Assembly (NCBI GenBank): GCA_017481595.1
Contig: JAFUOY010000007.1
Location: 1 to 51,141, forward strand
Direction of reading: 5' to 3'
Length of the DNA stretch: 51,141 bases
Source: Clostridia bacterium
GTDB lineage: Bacteria; Bacillota; Clostridia; Oscillospirales; CAG-272
Shown: piece after piece, positions 50,953 through 51,141 of the stretch
How positions within the stretch are numbered: position 1 is the first letter of the stretch
Layout: the number at the start of each line of letters is the position of its first letter
The notes under the pieces: model-generated
The model's input: only the letters and a program-made list of their open reading frames with translations
What the model was told of the DNA's origin: nothing
The model's database searches: none
Made by a program: the position numbers and the translations under genes

Positions 50953-51141
50953 ACCACGCGATAGTCGCGTGGTTCAAAAGAGACTCTGCCGATGAACAGA
51001 AAGCAGATAAAAGATAAGCGTAGAGTGTATTTGTGAGAAAGGCTCCCTTGTGTAAAGGGTGATTCCCCACAGTGTGGGGAAATGTCTGCACAGCAGACAA
51101 AAGGGCTGGCACGTAGTGTGTCAGCGAAGCTGACTGAGGGA
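50953..51141. repeat. Hairpin repeats including truncated GGCTCCC...GAGGGA element
   Basis: A hairpin ACCACGCG/CGCGTGGT opens the stretch. From 51038 runs a copy of the dispersed element seen at 37348-37485: AAAGGCTCCC at the left, ACTGAGGGA at the window end. Inside are small hairpins CCCCAC/GTGGGG, TGTCTGC/GCAGACA and GTCAGC/GCTGAC. The element continues past the window. Confidence 0.75.

Overview
The window reads as a chromosome segment of an anaerobic, endospore-forming member of the Clostridia (Bacillota), probably a gut lineage. The grounds are spoVAC-spoVAD-spoVAE, a SleB-type cortex hydrolase, a SpoVB-like flippase, two CotH-family lipoproteins, a SpoIID-like/peptidoglycan-binding operon, ClpC, formate-THF ligase, a preQ1-I/queT unit, an EF-P/YmfF/YmfH set, strong AGGAGG ribosome binding sites and TTGACA-17-TATAAT promoters. 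Species cannot be assigned from sequence reading alone.

Layout. 1-420: 3' end of a 23S rRNA gene with its own terminator and no 5S gene behind it. 449-4970: ymfF-ymfH-folD and an uncharacterised methyltransferase-like gene in one operon. 4985-6023 (minus): a small membrane protein and purC. 6214-6884: a compact unit of strong promoter, 16-codon leader ORF, terminator-type attenuator and GNAT acetyltransferase, which looks acquired. 6911-7295: hairpin array, tRNA-Arg(CCG), heptamer repeat. 7408-12263: fhs-tsaE-tsaB-rpiB-araA. 12302-15778: large lipoprotein with InlB-type repeats and a CotH kinase domain. 15861-16300: repeat-rich gap. 16474-24562: complete arginine operon argGHCJBDF (glutamate to arginine by the acetyl-recycling route) behind two ARG-box-like sites. 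24904-26482: second CotH paralogue. 26733-29358 (minus): SleB-like hydrolase and SpoVB-like flippase. 29374-31307: tcdA and an XRE regulator. 31489-33774 (minus): Cys/Asp-rich zinc-ribbon protein, EF-P and a PepP-type peptidase. 33850-35690: sugar isomerase/oxidoreductase pair. 36039-37124 (minus): second XRE regulator. 37585-39393 (minus): spoVA operon. 39458-40726: small coiled-coil protein and MscS channel. 40790-43198 (minus): ClpC. 43257-45618 (minus): three-gene SpoIID-like/PG-binding operon. 45669-46252: preQ1 riboswitch and queT. 46407-48193: tRNA-Lys, esterase, SDR. 48462-50936: a large secreted CxxC-repeat protein. 50953-51141: repeats.

How genes fit together. YmfF/YmfH at the left edge and EF-P in the middle belong to the same known post-translational modification pathway (5-aminopentanol on EF-P in Bacillus). 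TsaE/TsaB and TcdA act successively on tRNA position 37. FolD and Fhs carry the one-carbon folate steps that feed purine synthesis (purC). The spoVA, sleB, spoVB, cotH and PG-binding genes together point to spore coat, cortex and germination functions.

The least explained DNA is intergenic. (1) A repeat family with five members, each directly downstream of a stop codon and in the same orientation as the gene. Three members share an exactly 108-bp core with terminal inverted repeats around an intrinsic terminator; in two the terminator hairpin has been replaced. (2) Modular arrays of small hairpins joined by a fixed linker, with the linker direct in the first half and inverted in the second. 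(3) A leader-peptide attenuator whose terminator loop is perfectly complementary over 12 nt to the leader coding sequence. These are the main candidates for something undescribed.
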